Assembly (NCBI GenBank): GCA_009392675.1
Contig: VFFY01000191.1
Location: forward strand, 1-26,434
Source: SAR202 cluster bacterium
GTDB lineage: Bacteria > Chloroflexota > Dehalococcoidia > Lucifugimonadales > UBA826
Length of the DNA stretch: 26,434 nucleotides
Direction: 5' to 3'
Made by a program: the position numbers and the translations under genes. How positions within the stretch are numbered: the first letter of the stretch is position 1; each line of letters opens with the position of its first letter. The notes under the pieces are model-generated. The model searched no databases and was not told the origin of the DNA. It saw only the letters and a program-made list of their open reading frames with translations. Shown here piece after piece: positions 25,163 through 26,434 of the stretch.

Positions 25163-26434
25163 TTATTTGTTGTCTATTTTAACTGGTTCTATTGGATCGA
25201 AGGGATTGAAGCCAAACACGTGGGAGTAAAAGTAAAATTCGGCTTCTAAGGTACGCTGGATATTTTCTGACTTTCTAAATCCATGCTGCTCTCCTTCGAA
25301 TTCAAGATAGGCCACTGGGATACCTTTTGCCTTCAATGACGCATACATTTTTTGAGATTGATTAGGAAGTACAATTTTATCCTCTAGTCCCTGAAACAGA
25401 ATTACAGGACAGGACAGGTTTTCTGTGTGGTTAATAGGTGAACGATCAAGGTATTTTTGCCTTTCTTCCGGGTATTTTCCAACCATTGAATCAAGATACC
25501 TCGATTCAAATTTATGTGTTTCTTTAGCTAAGGCAGTGAGATCGCTGACACCATAGTAACTTGCCCCTGCTGCAAAGAAATTTGTGAATGCCAGACAAGC
25601 TAATGTTGTAAACCCACCTGCACTTCCACCTCGTATAGCGATTTTTTGGGGGTCGACTAAGCCTTCTGAAACAAGATAATTACCTCCATTAACACAATCA
25701 TCTACATCACTTATTCCCCAGTTACCGTTCAGGGCCTTTCTGTACTTGGTGCCATATCCAGTGCTTCCCCTGTAATTGACGTCTAAAATCGCAAATCCTC
25801 GACTTGTCCAGTATTGAATGCCTAGATTAAGGGCATTTGAGGTCGATCCAGTCGGTCCACCGTGGCTGAGTATTATGAGGGGAGGTTTAGATGAATCAGG
25901 AGCTTTATAATTCGCATTCACAGGGGAATAATAGAAGGCGTGGCATTCTTGGTCACCGGTTGTCGAATATTTGACAGCGAGTGGTTTTGAAAAATGAATC
26001 GTTTCTATGTCGTTTTCCGTCGATACTTGGACTACTTCGAGTTTTTTGGTGGCTTTGGCCTGATAAGTAAATAAGGAATATGAATGGTCAGACGAGCCAG
26101 CAGCGAACAGGGCTTTGCCGTTACAGGCCTTCAGACCAGTTCTATGTATCTCAGTGATATCAATATCGATATCGACTAAGTCGCAGGAAATTGGGTCCAA
26201 TGAGGCAACTTTCCAAAACCCCAGTCTGTTGTAGCCGCATATTATTTGGTCATTGGTTATGAAACCATAAAATCTAACACCTAGCCCCCACTGGGCTTGA
26301 GTGAATTCGGCATTTATGGGGGTCAGATTATGCGATTGTTTCTCTTCATATTTAAATATGTTCCACCAACCGGAGAGGTCTGATACGTAATGTAAAATGC
26401 CACTTGGAGACCATAGTGGTTGGCAAACGGATTC
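25163..26434 (-). CDS. S9-family (prolyl oligopeptidase-like) peptidase, 5' part missing
   Basis: The frame is open to the right window edge (423 codons visible), so the start lies outside. The first visible part, SVCQPLWSPSGILHYVSDLSG then WWNIFKYEEK, is beta-propeller-like. The C-terminal half is an alpha/beta hydrolase: LSHGGPTG near the oxyanion region, the nucleophile in IRGGSAGGF (Ser codon 25622-25624), Asp in GLEDKIVLP and His in GEQHGFR, a complete Ser-Asp-His triad. The family covers acylaminoacyl and dipeptidyl peptidases that trim short peptides. No signal peptide can be judged without the N-terminus. A TTG at 26198-26200 is internal, not the start. Confidence 0.92.
   Translation of the reverse strand, partial: ESVCQPLWSPSGILHYVSDLSGWWNIFKYEEKQSHNLTPINAEFTQAQWGLGVRFYGFITNDQIICGYNRLGFWKVASLDPISCDLVDIDIDITEIHRTGLKACNGKALFAAGSSDHSYSLFTYQAKATKKLEVVQVSTENDIETIHFSKPLAVKYSTTGDQECHAFYYSPVNANYKAPDSSKPPLIILSHGGPTGSTSNALNLGIQYWTSRGFAILDVNYRGSTGYGTKYRKALNGNWGISDVDDCVNGGNYLVSEGLVDPQKIAIRGGSAGGFTTLACLAFTNFFAAGASYYGVSDLTALAKETHKFESRYLDSMVGKYPEERQKYLDRSPINHTENLSCPVILFQGLEDKIVLPNQSQKMYASLKAKGIPVAYLEFEGEQHGFRKSENIQRTLEAEFYFYSHVFGFNPFDPIEPVKIDNK

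Noticed and set aside
1..26434. CRISPR arrays, insertion sequences, phage genes, tRNA genes, toxin-antitoxin or defence systems
   Set aside because: I looked for repeated spacer arrays, transposase or integrase motifs, tRNA-like cloverleaf ends and small paired genes and saw none.

Overview
This is a gene-dense, moderately AT-rich bacterial chromosome segment. It holds 19 complete protein-coding genes, one cut off by the right edge and one possible fragment at the left edge. The SUF system built around SufU, the Na+-pumping decarboxylase beta subunit, the lipoprotein-type binding proteins with Pro/Thr-rich linkers and an RpoC with an extra acidic N-terminal insertion suggest a non-proteobacterial lineage. 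A Chloroflexota (SAR202/Dehalococcoidia-like) genome is my best guess, but it is an inference from gene style and not proven. I see no phage, transposon, CRISPR array, tRNA or rRNA.

Left part (1-6255, + strand): a complete iron-sulfur cluster assembly operon, sufB-sufC-sufD-sufU-rrf2-sufS-sufU2. The genes touch or overlap, and a cysteine-bearing Rrf2 regulator sits inside the operon. There are two SufU-type proteins, one on each side of the regulator/sufS pair. Next come a peptide-type ABC binding lipoprotein without its permease (6257-7993, -), a TatD hydrolase (+) and a Yip1-like membrane protein (-).

Middle (9589-12593): a three-gene set for the membrane half of a biotin-dependent, Na+-pumping decarboxylase (gamma/delta subunit, beta subunit, biotin carrier); its carboxyltransferase subunit is not in the window. 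A TPR lipoprotein (-) and a gamma-carbonic-anhydrase-like protein (+) follow.

Btu region (12604-15821, - strand): btuF-btuC-btuD, a vitamin B12 importer. Its roughly 300-nt leader contains a recognisable cobalamin riboswitch, then a GC-rich hairpin overlapping a strong intrinsic terminator. This identifies the importer's substrate as a cobamide and predicts transcription attenuation by B12. A perfect 12-bp dyad surrounds the -35 box of the predicted promoter.

Right part: rpoB-rpoC (-), with a strong sigma-70-like promoter and a terminator-like hairpin in the rpoB leader. Divergent from it is dinB (DNA polymerase IV, TTG start), followed by the C-terminal part of an S9 prolyl-oligopeptidase-like peptidase (-) that runs off the right edge.

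How it fits together: the B12 importer, the decarboxylase subunits and the carbonic-anhydrase-like protein would be compatible with B12-dependent methylmalonyl-CoA metabolism, but that link is inference. No clearly new system is visible. The most useful second-look items are the riboswitch/attenuator architecture, the dyad at its promoter, the duplicated SufU, the decarboxylase lacking its alpha subunit, and the hairpin inside the small decarboxylase subunit gene.
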